DNA of 64,000 bases from Pseudorhodoferax soli (GTDB taxonomy: Bacteria > Pseudomonadota > Gammaproteobacteria > Burkholderiales > Burkholderiaceae_C): NCBI RefSeq assembly GCF_003337555.1, contig NZ_QPJK01000009.1, positions 310,001 through 374,000 on the forward strand, written 5' to 3'. How positions within the stretch are numbered: position 1 is the stretch's first letter; each line of letters begins with the position of its first letter. The notes beneath the pieces are model-generated. The model had not been told where the DNA came from, searched no databases, and saw only the letters and a program-made list of their open reading frames with translations. Positions 1-8,185 of the stretch are shown one piece after another. The position numbers were made by a program, and so were the translations under genes.

Positions 1-985
1 GGACCTCGCGCGCCGCGACCTGACCGTCAACGCCATGGCCCAGCCGGCCGCTGCGCAGGGGCTGGACGGCCTGGTCGACCCGTTCGGCGGCGCCGCCGAT
101 GTGCGGGGCCGCGTGCTGCGCCATGTGTCGGACGCGTTCCGTGAAGACCCCGTGCGCATCCTGCGGTTGGCGCGCTTTGCGGCCCGCTTCGCCGATTTCA
201 CGGTGGCGCCGGCGACCCAGGTGCTGATGCGCGAGATGGTCGAGGACGGCGAGGTCGACGCGCTGGTGCCCGAGCGGGTCTGGCAGGAGCTGGCCCGTGG
301 CCTCATGGAGCGGCGGCCTTCGCGCATGTTCGAGGTCTTGCGTGCCTGCGGTGCATTGGCGCGCCTGTTGCCCGAGGTCGATGCGCTGTGGGGCGTGCCG
401 CAGCGCGCCGAGCACCATCCCGAGGTCGACACCGGCGTGCACCTGATGCTGGTGCTGGATATGGCGGCGGCGCTGGACGCGCCCTTGCCGGTGCGCTTCG
501 CCTGCCTGTGCCACGACCTGGGCAAGGCCACCACGCCCGCCGAGCTGTTGCCCCGCCACCACGGCCACGAGCAGCGCAGCGCCAAGCTGCTGCGGCGCCT
601 GGCCGAAAGACTGCGTGTGCCGACCGAATGCCGCGACCTGGCCGATGTGGTGGCGCGTGAGCACGGCAATATCCACCGGAGCGCCGAATTGGGCTCGGCT
701 GCCGTGATGCGGTTGCTCGAACGCTGCGATGCCATTCGCAAACCGGCCCGATTCGAACAGGCGCTGCTGGCATGCGAATGCGATGCGCGAGGCCGGGCCG
801 GTCTGGAAAATCGCCCGTACCCACAGCGCGCGCGTCTGCAGCGGTGCATGCAGGCGGTGCTGGCTGTGGCGACCGACAGAATCTCGGGTGAGGCTTTGGC
901 AGAGGGCCGCAAGGGGCCGGAAATCGGGGCCCGCATCCAAAAGGCGCGCGTGGCGGCTTTGGAAGAATATCTGGCGCAGGCTTGA
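1..985 (+). CDS. cca: CCA tRNA nucleotidyltransferase, 3' part (start lies before the window)
   Basis: Adds or repairs the 3'-CCA of tRNAs from CTP and ATP in the cytoplasm. The reading frame is open from base 2, and its first codons give the family signature RRDLTVNAMA at 14-40, which sits inside the nucleotidyltransferase head, so the N-terminal part is outside the window. The ATG at base 35 lies inside this motif and is not the start. Downstream, the frame carries the RNA-binding region and an HD phosphohydrolase domain (CLCHDLGKATTP, about 505-540), which marks the long bacterial multifunctional CCA protein of gamma/betaproteobacteria. It converges on the H-NS-like gene. The identification is firm; the only gap is the missing 5' end. 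Confidence 0.93.
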   Translation, partial: DLARRDLTVNAMAQPAAAQGLDGLVDPFGGAADVRGRVLRHVSDAFREDPVRILRLARFAARFADFTVAPATQVLMREMVEDGEVDALVPERVWQELARGLMERRPSRMFEVLRACGALARLLPEVDALWGVPQRAEHHPEVDTGVHLMLVLDMAAALDAPLPVRFACLCHDLGKATTPAELLPRHHGHEQRSAKLLRRLAERLRVPTECRDLADVVAREHGNIHRSAELGSAAVMRLLERCDAIRKPARFEQALLACECDARGRAGLENRPYPQRARLQRCMQAVLAVATDRISGEALAEGRKGPEIGARIQKARVAALEEYLAQA

Positions 986-1046
986 GGCAGCCCGCGAAGC
1001 CATTATGCGGGCCGGGCGCGATGGCTCGCGCCGCGGCCGCCGGTGA

Positions 1047-1337
1047 TCAGTTGATCAAATACTCTTCGCGGTTCTTGCCTTCGATCCACTTCGGCGGCTT
1101 GCCGCGGCCCGTCCAGGTGGCGCCGGTGGACTTGTCGCGGTATTTGGGCGCAACCTTCTGGCCGGCGGTGCTGCTTTTCGCAGTCTTGCGGCCGAAGACG
1201 TCGTCGGGCGTCAATGCGAACTCGGCAACCAAGGCGCGAACCTTGTCGATCGCGGACTGATTTTCACGCTGGCGCGCTTCCTCGATCTGCTTCTCGAGGT
1301 TTTCGCGCTGCTGCAGCAGTTCCTTGTAGGTGGTCAT
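1047..1337 (-). CDS. H-NS-family nucleoid-associated protein
   Basis: A 96-residue DNA-binding protein expected to bind curved AT-rich DNA and silence genes. Residues 1-45 are a charged helical segment suited to coiled-coil oligomerisation. Residues 65-96 form the C-terminal DNA-binding domain, with the H-NS core loop TWTGRGKPP at 74-82. The length and the short linker match the small H-NS paralogs (BpH3/HvrA type) common in Burkholderiales. It is monocistronic and convergent with cca, with a good -10 box upstream. Silencing of the low-GC island at 33.5-46 kb is a plausible target but is pure inference. The family is clear; which of the usual several paralogs it is cannot be told. Confidence 0.9.
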   Translation of the reverse strand: MTTYKELLQQRENLEKQIEEARQRENQSAIDKVRALVAEFALTPDDVFGRKTAKSSTAGQKVAPKYRDKSTGATWTGRGKPPKWIEGKNREEYLIN

Positions 1338-1381
1338 CGTTTTCCGTCCATATCTTCTGCCGAACCTTGGCAGGCGGGCGG

Positions 1382-1409
1382 ATTATAGGGATAAATCCAT
1401 TCGTTGCAG
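1382..1409 (-). promoter_or_regulatory. Sigma70-type promoter of the H-NS-like gene
   Basis: On the minus strand a perfect TATAAT lies at 1387-1382, about 45 bases before the ATG. A 16-base spacer separates it from CTGCAA (1409-1404), a poor -35 box. The perfect -10 in an otherwise GC-rich region supports it; the -35 is weak. Confidence 0.55.
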
Positions 1410-1459
1410 TCGACGAATTTCTCTACCGGCCGCTGGGGATTATGCAGACCCGCATTGCC

Positions 1460-2389
1460 TCAGTCGGGCACCAGGGCGAGGGCCGCATAATCGCCCACGC
1501 GGTCCCCCAATCCGGCCGGTGCGAGGATTACCCCTTGCGTCAGCGCTGGAAAATGCGCCTGGACCTGGGCTTGCAATCGGGGCAGCAAATACGCGCGGTG
1601 GTGCCAGAAGACGCTGCCGCCCAGGCTGATGCGCTGCAGATCCAGTGTGGCGACGAGGTTGTAGAGCATGCGCCCGAGGATGCGGCACAGGCCGTCGACT
1701 GTCTCCTGCGCAGCCGCATCGCCAGAGCTGGCGCGGCCCAGCCAGTCAGCCGCGTCGTGCCCGAAGCGCCGCGCAATCGCGTTGCCGGCCACCAGCGATT
1801 CCACATCGCCGCGGTTACCGCAACCGCACAGGGCGTCCTGGTCGTCGACGACGAAGCTGTGGCCGGCATGGCCGGCATTGCCGTTCTTGCCGCGCAGCAC
1901 GTGGCCGTCCACGCACAGGCCCACGCCGATGCCGGTGCTCCAGGTCACGTAGGCGCAGTCGTCCACGCCCTGCAGCGCGCCCCAGCGGCGCTCGGCCTCC
2001 AGCGCGGCGACGCAGTCGTTCTCCACGCGCAGGCGGGCGAAGCGGCGGGCCAGCGGCGCTTCCACGGGCACGCTCATCCAGTCGTTGGGCAGGCCGCGCG
2101 CCGGGCCGGCCAGGCCGCCGCAGATGTTGGGCGTGGCCAGCGCGATGCGGCCGTCCTGCTTGACGAAGGGCCCGGCCGAGGACACGCCGGCCGACTGCAC
2201 CTGGGCCGGATCCACGCCGGCCGCAGCGCACGCCGCGTCGACCAGCCGCAGGATCTGCTCGGACAGCGCCAGCGGCGTGCCGGTCTTGGCCGTGGGTTCG
2301 CTCTGGCGCGCGAGGATCTCGGGCTGGGCGCCGGCGGGCGCCAGGCCCACGGCCACCTTGGTGCCGCCGATGTCGATGCAGGCTTTCAT
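1460..2389 (-). CDS. ROK-family sugar kinase (fructokinase/glucokinase/amino-sugar kinase type)
   Basis: An ATP-dependent hexose kinase of the ROK family, 309 residues, full length. The N-terminal phosphate-binding motif DIGGTK is at 6-11 and the catalytic Asp is in ENDCVAA (about residue 125). The zinc region has GHAGH at 173-177 and CGCGNRGDVE at 188-197. The family zinc motif is CxCGxxGCxE, and here the third cysteine is Asp (D195), so zinc binding may be altered or lost. Substrate cannot be assigned: candidates are fructose, glucose, N-acetylmannosamine and N-acetylglucosamine. The gene ends a minus-strand set after the DUF2905 and MidA-type genes (13 and 8 bases apart), so it is probably co-transcribed with them. 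Confidence 0.85.
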   Translation of the reverse strand: MKACIDIGGTKVAVGLAPAGAQPEILARQSEPTAKTGTPLALSEQILRLVDAACAAAGVDPAQVQSAGVSSAGPFVKQDGRIALATPNICGGLAGPARGLPNDWMSVPVEAPLARRFARLRVENDCVAALEAERRWGALQGVDDCAYVTWSTGIGVGLCVDGHVLRGKNGNAGHAGHSFVVDDQDALCGCGNRGDVESLVAGNAIARRFGHDAADWLGRASSGDAAAQETVDGLCRILGRMLYNLVATLDLQRISLGGSVFWHHRAYLLPRLQAQVQAHFPALTQGVILAPAGLGDRVGDYAALALVPD

Positions 2390-2402
2390 GGGCTGTGTTG
2401 TC

Positions 2403-2597
2403 TCAAAGGATCTTGGAAATCAGGCTGACCACGGTGCTCAGCACAAGGGTGCTGGTCAGCGGCACGAACCATTCGCGCCCGAACAGTCGGAAGCGCAGAT
2501 CGCCCGGAAGTTTCCCGAAGCCGAGCTTGGCCAGAAAGGGTTGCAGCCAGCTGATCAGCATCAGCGCGAGAAAGACGACGAGCAGCCAGCGCAGCAT
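2403..2597 (-). CDS. DUF2905 family small membrane protein
   Basis: A 64-residue protein with two predicted membrane helices (about residues 3-20 and 44-62) joined by a loop containing GKLPGDLRFR. The signature LPGD with a basic loop, followed by a second helix rich in S, T and V, is characteristic of DUF2905, whose function is unknown. The ATG at 2597 leaves 8 bases after the stop of the upstream methyltransferase, which suggests translational coupling. It is too short to stand out alone and appears as the tail of a long overlapping frame, but family resemblance, length and spacing make it a real gene. Confidence 0.82.
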   Translation of the reverse strand: MLRWLLVVFLALMLISWLQPFLAKLGFGKLPGDLRFRLFGREWFVPLTSTLVLSTVVSLISKIL

Positions 2598-2605
2598 GGA
2601 AGGTG

Positions 2606-3733
2606 TTACAGCGTGTGGCTGCGGTCGCCGTTGGAGAAGCCGGGCGCGTCCCAGGGCACCGCGCCCTTGGCGAGGGCCAGCACCTTGAACAGTTCGCCCA
2701 TCTCGTGCTCGGCGATGAGGCGGTGCGCCATGGCGCGCTGGGGGACCGGCGCCGCCTCCATGAGCGCGGGCAGGCCGCAATTGATCAGGAAGCGGGCCTG
2801 GCTGGTGTAGCCCAGCACGTCCCAGCCGGCGTCCTGCGCGGCCACGGCGATGCCCGTGAAGTCCACGTGGGCGGTGATGTCCTTGGCGCCCAGGTCGGCC
2901 AGCGGATCGGCGTCGGCGCGGTGGGCCTGGTGGCACATCAGGGTGCCGGTGCTGCGCTGCGGGTGGTAGTACTCGGCTTCGGGAAAGCCGTAGTCGACGA
3001 GCAGCGCCGCGCCGCGCTGCACGTGGCCGGCCAGCGTGCGCACGAAGGCCTGGCCCTGCGGGTGAATCTCTGTCAGGTAGTCGTGCGGGCCGGGGATCTC
3101 GACGGGCGGGCGCAGTGCGGTGGGCCGGTCCTGCCAGGCCAGCGCACCGCCTTGCAGCGCCACGCCGCGCTCGTGCCATTGGCCGGCCACGCGGTGCAGC
3201 AGCTGCACGGGCATGGCGTCCAGCACCTCGTTGCCGACCAGCACGCCTTCGATCTGCGCGGGCAGTGCGTCGGCCCAGTGCAGCTTGCCGGCATGCCCGG
3301 CCAGGCGCGCCTGCTGGCGTGCGCGCAGCTCGGCCGACAGGTCGACGATGGTGTAGCGGCGCAGGCGCGGGCCCAGGTGCTCCAGCAGCTGGGCGGCCAG
3401 CGCGCCGGTGCCGGCGCCGAATTCCCAGACTTCGTCGGTGCCGGTGCGCTCCAGCATGTCGGCCACCTGCACGGCCAGGGCCTGGCCGAACAGCGGCGAG
3501 AGTTCGGGCGCCGTCACGAAGTCGCTGCCGCCCTCGGGCATGGCGCCGAACTTGCGGCCGGTGTTGGCGTAGTAGCCCAGGCCCGGCGCGTACAGCGCCA
3601 GCGCCATGAAGCGGTCGAAGCCGAGCCAGCCGCCGGCCGCTTCGATGGCTTGGGCGATGTGGGCCTGCAATGCGGGGCTTGCCTCGCGCGCGGGGGGGCT
3701 TCCATTAGGATGCGCGGTCTCGTTTTCGTGCAC
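2606..3733 (-). CDS. SAM-dependent methyltransferase of the MidA/NDUFAF7 (DUF185) family
   Basis: The family's human member NDUFAF7 is a mitochondrial protein arginine methyltransferase needed for complex I assembly; the bacterial substrate is not established. About 375 residues, normal length. Recognisable blocks are YAPGLGYYAN and DFVTAPELSPLFGQ near the N-terminus, and the SAM-binding EFGAGTGALA. I chose the GTG at 3733 because the minus strand has GGGGGAG (3749-3743) 9 bases upstream; the frame stays open to a TTG at 3751, but that start would contain the ribosome binding site. It is divergent from the SDR-folB pair and heads the MidA-DUF2905-ROK set. Confidence 0.85.
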   Translation of the reverse strand: MHENETAHPNGSPPAREASPALQAHIAQAIEAAGGWLGFDRFMALALYAPGLGYYANTGRKFGAMPEGGSDFVTAPELSPLFGQALAVQVADMLERTGTDEVWEFGAGTGALAAQLLEHLGPRLRRYTIVDLSAELRARQQARLAGHAGKLHWADALPAQIEGVLVGNEVLDAMPVQLLHRVAGQWHERGVALQGGALAWQDRPTALRPPVEIPGPHDYLTEIHPQGQAFVRTLAGHVQRGAALLVDYGFPEAEYYHPQRSTGTLMCHQAHRADADPLADLGAKDITAHVDFTGIAVAAQDAGWDVLGYTSQARFLINCGLPALMEAAPVPQRAMAHRLIAEHEMGELFKVLALAKGAVPWDAPGFSNGDRSHTL

Positions 3734-3750
3734 CCGTGGATTCTCCCCCA

Positions 3751-4548
3751 ATGACCCAGACCCCCGTCACCGCCGCACGCACCGTGCTGGTCACCGGCGC
3801 CGGCCGGCGCCTGGGCCGTGCCATCGCGCTGGACCTGGCCGCAGCCGGCTGGCAGGTGGCCGTGCACTACCGCGCGTCCGAAGCCGAGGCGCTGCAGACC
3901 GTGGCGGACTGCAGCGCGGCAGGCCCGGGCCGCCATGCCGCCTTCGCCTGCGATCTGGCCGACGAGGCTGCCACGCGCGCGCTGCTGCCCGCCGTGCAGG
4001 CTGTGCTGGGCCCCGTCACGGCGGTGGTCAACAACGCCTCGCTGTTCGAGCACGATGGCGCGCAGGACTTCGGCTATGCCGCGATGGAGCGGCACTGGCG
4101 CAGCAACACCGCTGCGCCCATCGTGCTGGCCCAGGTGCTGCACCAGCTGCTGGCCGCGCGCGGCGCCGGCCCGCGCAGCGGCGCGGTGGTCAACCTGCTG
4201 GACCAGAAGCTCTGGAACCCGAACCCCGATTTCCTGAGCTACACGCTGTCCAAGGCCGCGCTGGAGGCCGCCAACACCTTGCTGGCCCAGGCGCTGGCGC
4301 CGTTGCTGCGCGTGGTCGGCGTGGCGCCCGGGCTCACGCTCACCAGCCATCTGCTCAGCGACGAGGCGTTCGCCGCCGCGCACCGGCTGTCGCCGCTGGG
4401 CCGCTCGTCCACGCCCGAAGACGTGGCCGGCGCCGTGCGCTTCGCGCTGGAGAACCAGTCGCTCACGGGCACCACGCTGCTGGTCGATGGCGGCCAGCAC
4501 CTCATGAAGTTCGAGCGCGACTTCTCGATGATGGAGAAAAAAACATGA
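3751..4548 (+). CDS. Pteridine-reductase-like SDR oxidoreductase (FolM/PTR1 type)
   Basis: A 265-residue NAD(P)H-dependent short-chain dehydrogenase/reductase. The N-terminal motif is TGAGRRLG (residues 15-22), followed by HYRAS, resembling the TGxxxRLG and HYxxS motifs of pteridine reductases, where the Arg favours NADPH. The catalytic residues appear to be D151-Y164-K168. In most SDRs the first residue is Ser; PTR1 and FolM use Asp, and PTR1 (D181-Y194-K198) has the same 13- and 4-residue spacing. Together with the overlapping folB this suggests reduction of dihydropterins or dihydromonapterin. I prefer the ATG at 3751 over the GTG at 3736. The activity assignment is inference from motifs and context; SDR membership is firm. 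Confidence 0.8.
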   Translation: MTQTPVTAARTVLVTGAGRRLGRAIALDLAAAGWQVAVHYRASEAEALQTVADCSAAGPGRHAAFACDLADEAATRALLPAVQAVLGPVTAVVNNASLFEHDGAQDFGYAAMERHWRSNTAAPIVLAQVLHQLLAARGAGPRSGAVVNLLDQKLWNPNPDFLSYTLSKAALEAANTLLAQALAPLLRVVGVAPGLTLTSHLLSDEAFAAAHRLSPLGRSSTPEDVAGAVRFALENQSLTGTTLLVDGGQHLMKFERDFSMMEKKT

Positions 4549-4919
4549 CGATCAACGCCGCCGGCACCCAGACCCTGCACCTGACCGGACTGCGCTTCGA
4601 CGCCAACCTGGGCATCCTCGACTCCGAGAAGACCGCGCCGCAGCCCATCCTGGTCGATGCCGAGCTGAACCTGGGCACGCAGCCGCTGCGCCCGCGCGAC
4701 GACGACATCACCCATGTGCTGGACTACCGCAAGGTGCGCCAGATCGTCATCGACGAGTGCACGGCCGAGCATGTGAACCTGCTCGAAAGCCTGATCGGCA
4801 AGCTGGCCCAGCGCCTCATGCAGCTGCCCGGTGTGCTGGGCGTGCGCGTGAGGATCGCCAAGCTGGAAATCTTCGACGACTGCGAAGTCGCGATCCGGGT
4901 CGAAGCCGGCCAGTGGTAG
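4545..4919 (+). CDS. folB: Dihydroneopterin aldolase
   Basis: Converts 7,8-dihydroneopterin to 6-hydroxymethyl-7,8-dihydropterin and glycolaldehyde in folate synthesis. It has 124 residues, the normal length for this tunnel-fold enzyme. Family features visible are GLRFDANLGI near the N-terminus, HVLDYRKV in the middle (substrate-side Tyr) and ESLIGKLAQ, whose Glu aligns with the pterin-anchoring Glu. The ATG overlaps the SDR stop (ATGA), so the two are translationally coupled. ttcA follows 72 bases later. Identification is confident. Confidence 0.88.
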   Translation: MTINAAGTQTLHLTGLRFDANLGILDSEKTAPQPILVDAELNLGTQPLRPRDDDITHVLDYRKVRQIVIDECTAEHVNLLESLIGKLAQRLMQLPGVLGVRVRIAKLEIFDDCEVAIRVEAGQW

Positions 4920-4991
4920 CGCAAAAGGCCCCGCGCAGCGGGCCGACCCCGGCTTGGCGGAAAATCCCGCCCTTGCCCTGAGGATCCCCCT

Positions 4992-5918
4992 ATGAATGCC
5001 GCCTGGACCGCCGAAGACACTGCCGTTGCGCCTTCGCCCGAGCCCGCCCTGAAGATCGAACGCGAAACCCACAAGCTGGAGAAGCGCCTGTGCCGCCTGA
5101 CGGGCCAGGCCATCGTCGACTACAACATGGTCGAGGAGGGCGACAAGGTCATGGTCTGCATGTCCGGCGGCAAGGACAGCTACGCCATGCTGGACATCCT
5201 GCTCAAGCTGCGCGCGCGGGCCCCGATCCACTTCGACATCGTGGCGGTGAACCTGGACCAGAAGCAGCCCGGCTTTCCCGAGCATGTGCTGCCCGAATAC
5301 CTCAAGGGCCAGGGCGTGCCCTTCCACATCGAGGAGCAGGACACCTACAGCATCGTCAAGCGCGTGATTCCCGAAGGCAAGACCACCTGCGGCCTGTGCA
5401 GCCGGCTGCGCCGCGGCATCCTGTACCGCGTGGCCGACGAGCTGGGCGCGACCAAGATCGCGCTTGGCCACCACCGCGACGACATCCTGCAGACGCTGTT
5501 CCTCAACATGTTCTTCGGCGCCAAGTTGAAGGGCATGCCGGCCAAGCTAGTCAGCGACGACGGACGCCACATCGTGATCCGCCCGCTGGCCTACGTGCCC
5601 GAGCGCGACCTCGTGCGCTGGGCCGCGCACCGCGCGTTCCCCATCATCCCGTGCACGCTGTGCGGCAGCCAGGAGAACGCGCAGCGCAAGCAGGTTGCCG
5701 CCATGCTGCAGGAGTGGGAGAAGAAGTATCCGGGCCGCGTGGAGAACATGTTCACCGCGTTACAGAACGTCGTGCCTTCGCACCTGATGGACGGAACCCG
5801 CTACGACTTCAAGGGTCTGAAGACCACGGGCGTGCCCGATCCCTCCGGCGACAAGGCGTTCGACGCGGAAGACATCGCACCGCCCATTGCACCGCTGCTG
5901 CAGGTCGTCCGGCTCTGA
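4992..5918 (+). CDS. ttcA: tRNA 2-thiocytidine(32) synthetase TtcA
   Basis: Thiolates cytidine 32 of certain tRNAs in the cytoplasm, using ATP and an iron-sulfur cluster. 308 residues, family length. The PP-loop ATP-binding motif SGGKDS is at 58-63. The cluster-binding cysteines are the CGLC pair at 133-136 plus a cysteine in PCTLCGSQ near residue 222. The ALGHHRDD motif of this N-type ATP pyrophosphatase family is also present. The start at 4992 follows GAGGATC. It may share a transcript with folB. Confidence 0.95.
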   Translation: MNAAWTAEDTAVAPSPEPALKIERETHKLEKRLCRLTGQAIVDYNMVEEGDKVMVCMSGGKDSYAMLDILLKLRARAPIHFDIVAVNLDQKQPGFPEHVLPEYLKGQGVPFHIEEQDTYSIVKRVIPEGKTTCGLCSRLRRGILYRVADELGATKIALGHHRDDILQTLFLNMFFGAKLKGMPAKLVSDDGRHIVIRPLAYVPERDLVRWAAHRAFPIIPCTLCGSQENAQRKQVAAMLQEWEKKYPGRVENMFTALQNVVPSHLMDGTRYDFKGLKTTGVPDPSGDKAFDAEDIAPPIAPLLQVVRL

Positions 5919-5947
5919 GCGGGACCGGTGCATCGAGGAGGCATTGA

Positions 5948-6580
5948 ATGCGTGTCCAGATGCGAATGTCCATGGCGGCGGCCGTTGCGGCCGCCGTGCT
6001 GTTGTCCGGCTGTGCCACGAGCTACGTGGTCGACAACCAGGTGCAGACCTTTTCCGAACTGCGCACCGTGCCCCAGCCTGCCACCTACCGCTTCGAGCGG
6101 CTGCCTTCGCAGCAGTCGGCAGGCGGTGCGCAGCTCCAGTTGGAGGCCGCGGCCGAGCCCGCGCTGGCCAAGGCCGGCTGGGTGCGCAACGACGGCGCGG
6201 CGCGCTACAGCGTGCTGATCGGCAGCGACGTGGTGACCACCACCCAGTTCGTCGATCCGTGGGTGTACAGCCGCTTCGGCCCCTGGGGCCCCTACTACGG
6301 CCGGCGCTGGGCCGGTGGCGCCGGCTTCTACGGCTGGGGGCCGTACTGGAGCTACCGACAGGACATGTGGGACCGCAGCTACGCGCAGCGCCAGGTCAGC
6401 GTGCTGATCCGCGATCTGTCGAACCAGCAGGTGGTCTACGAGACCCGGGCCGTGCACGAATCGCGCTGGCCCAACGACCCGGCCCTGCTCACACCCATGT
6501 TCGATGCCGCGCTGAGCAGCTTCCCGCAGCCGCCTGCCGGCGTGCGGCAGGTCAACATCGAGATCCCGCTCAAGAAGTGA
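5948..6580 (+). CDS. DUF4136 family outer-membrane-type lipoprotein
   Basis: A 210-residue exported lipoprotein of unknown function. A signal peptide ends in the lipobox LSGC, with the lipidated Cys at residue 22. The residue after it is Ala, so the E. coli sorting rule would send it to the outer membrane. The mature part fits DUF4136 (early YxF motif, central aromatic and Gly-rich stretch with WGPYWSYR). A strong GAGGAGG lies 7 bases before the ATG, deciding the start over the upstream frame. It is convergent with the following oxygenase gene, with one base between the stops. Confidence 0.85.
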   Translation: MRVQMRMSMAAAVAAAVLLSGCATSYVVDNQVQTFSELRTVPQPATYRFERLPSQQSAGGAQLQLEAAAEPALAKAGWVRNDGAARYSVLIGSDVVTTTQFVDPWVYSRFGPWGPYYGRRWAGGAGFYGWGPYWSYRQDMWDRSYAQRQVSVLIRDLSNQQVVYETRAVHESRWPNDPALLTPMFDAALSSFPQPPAGVRQVNIEIPLKK

Positions 6581-6581
6581 T

Positions 6582-7493
6582 TCAGCCGTAGGTGGCTGCG
6601 AGGCGCTGGCGCAGGTAGTCGCCGGCCGTCACGGGCGCGTGGCGCGGCAGCTCGCCAGCGGGCACGCAGCCGGGGATCGCGCTGACCAGCGCGTCCGGGT
6701 TCGGGTCCAGGAAGAAGGCCACCGAGTAACGTGCGCGTGCAGGCGGCAGCACGCGGTGCGGCGTGGACACGTAGACATCGTTGGACCAGCGCATCAGGCA
6801 GTCGCCGATGTTGCAGACGAAGGCGCCGGGCAGTGCCGGCACGTCCGTCCAGCCGCCGCCGCGGCGTTGCACCTGCAGCCCGGCGACGCCGTCGGTGGCC
6901 AGCAAGGTCACGTTGCCGTAGTCCGTGTGGGCGCCGGCACCGGCCCGGCCGGCGGGCGCGTCGGCCGCGAAGCGCTCCGGGTAGTGCAGCAGGCGCAGCG
7001 TGGCCTGCGGGCGGTCCAGCTTGTCGTCGAAGAAGTCCTCGGCGAGGCCCAGGTCCAGCGCGAAGGCGCGGTGCAGCCGCCGGCCCACGGCCAGCACGGC
7101 ATCGAAGTAGGCCTGGGCCTGCGCGCGCCAGCCGTCGATGGGCGGCCAGACGTTGGATGGGCGCGTGGCTTCGTCGGTCCAGATGAGGTTGTAGGCCTCC
7201 TTGAGGTCGGGTGCGGTGGCTTCGTCCAGCGCTTCCACCCCGAGGCCCACATAGCCGCGGTTGTGGCCGTGGCGGGCGATGGCGAGCGCGTGCTTGGCCT
7301 GCGCCGGCAGTGCGAAGACCGCGTGCGCGGCCGCGAACACGCCAGCGCTGCAGGCCGCGGGAACGCCGTGGCCGGTGATGGCGAAGAAGCCGGTCTCGCG
7401 GCAGGCGCGGCCGATTGCCTGGGCGGCGGCCAGGCGCGCCGCGCCGTCGGTGCCGGCCAGCGCGGCGATGTCGATGCATGGGAAGCTGTCCAT
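6582..7493 (-). CDS. Isopenicillin-N-synthase-family 2-oxoglutarate/Fe(II) oxygenase
   Basis: A 303-residue non-haem iron oxygenase. The N-terminal DIOX_N-type region begins with FPCIDIAAL, and the catalytic jelly roll has the iron triad H189, D191 (GAHTDYGN) and H246 (STPHRVLP), with R255-x-S257 to bind the 2-oxoglutarate carboxylate. All key residues are present, so it should be active. The substrate is unknown. Bacterial homologs of this length act on diverse small molecules, and a beta-lactam role should not be read from the family name. It is divergent from the phosphatase operon, with a 53-base intergenic region. Confidence 0.86.
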   Translation of the reverse strand: MDSFPCIDIAALAGTDGAARLAAAQAIGRACRETGFFAITGHGVPAACSAGVFAAAHAVFALPAQAKHALAIARHGHNRGYVGLGVEALDEATAPDLKEAYNLIWTDEATRPSNVWPPIDGWRAQAQAYFDAVLAVGRRLHRAFALDLGLAEDFFDDKLDRPQATLRLLHYPERFAADAPAGRAGAGAHTDYGNVTLLATDGVAGLQVQRRGGGWTDVPALPGAFVCNIGDCLMRWSNDVYVSTPHRVLPPARARYSVAFFLDPNPDALVSAIPGCVPAGELPRHAPVTAGDYLRQRLAATYG

Positions 7494-7546
7494 GGGCGGA
7501 GAGCATAGCGGCGGCGCCCGCCATGGCGCACTCCTAGAATTGGCCG

Positions 7547-8185
7547 ATGGACGCCACCCGCATCATCGCCATCCGCCACGGCGAAACCGCCTGGAACGTG
7601 GACACCCGCATCCAGGGCCATTTGGACATCCCGCTCAACGACATGGGCCGCTGGCAGGCGCGCCGCGTCGGTGCGGCGCTCGCTGGCGAAGCGCTGTCGG
7701 CCATCTACGCCAGCGACCTGGGCCGGGCGCACCAGACCGCCCAGGCCGTGGCCGACCGGGCCGGCCTGCCGGTGGTGGCCGACGTGGGCCTGCGCGAGCG
7801 CGCGTTCGGAACCTTCGAGGGCAAGACCTTTGCCGAGATCGAGGCGGACTGGCCGGACCAGGCACTGCGCTGGCGCAAGCGCGACCCGGCCTTCGAGCCC
7901 GCAGGCGGCGAATCGCTGCTGCGCTTTCGCGAACGCATCGTCGGCACGCTCAACCGGCTGGCGGCACGGCATCCGGGTGGGCAGATCGTGCTGGTCGGCC
8001 ACGGCGGCGTGATGGATGTGCTCTACCGCGCCGCCACCGGCCAGGAACTGCAGGCCCCGCGCACCTGGGCGCTGGGCAATGCCGCCATCAACCGCCTGCT
8101 CTGGACGCCCGAGACGCTGACCCTGGTGGGCTGGGCCGACACGGCCCACCTGGACGGCGCGGCACTCGACGAGATCAGCGCATGA
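7547..8185 (+). CDS. Histidine phosphatase family protein (phosphoglycerate-mutase-like)
   Basis: A 212-residue cytoplasmic phosphatase of the branch-1 histidine phosphatase superfamily. The phospho-acceptor motif is AIRHGETAWN (H11), and the second catalytic His is in VGHGGVMD. Length and motif spacing resemble GpmB, CobC and broad-range phosphatases; true cofactor-dependent mutases are longer. The substrate cannot be told. It is the first gene of a three-gene operon: its stop overlaps the next ATG by four bases. Confidence 0.85.
   Translation: MDATRIIAIRHGETAWNVDTRIQGHLDIPLNDMGRWQARRVGAALAGEALSAIYASDLGRAHQTAQAVADRAGLPVVADVGLRERAFGTFEGKTFAEIEADWPDQALRWRKRDPAFEPAGGESLLRFRERIVGTLNRLAARHPGGQIVLVGHGGVMDVLYRAATGQELQAPRTWALGNAAINRLLWTPETLTLVGWADTAHLDGAALDEISA

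Noticed and set aside
303-824. Long open frames antisense to or overlapping known genes (for example 303-824 minus, 12537-14969 plus, 27545-29182 plus)
   Set aside because: They are shadows caused by high GC. They lack family motifs, are rich in R, G, H and P, and lie over genes with clear identity.
6582-7493. Beta-lactam biosynthesis from the isopenicillin-N-synthase-like gene
   Set aside because: No ACV synthetase or related genes nearby. The family is broad, and motifs only support a 2OG or related Fe(II) oxygenase.
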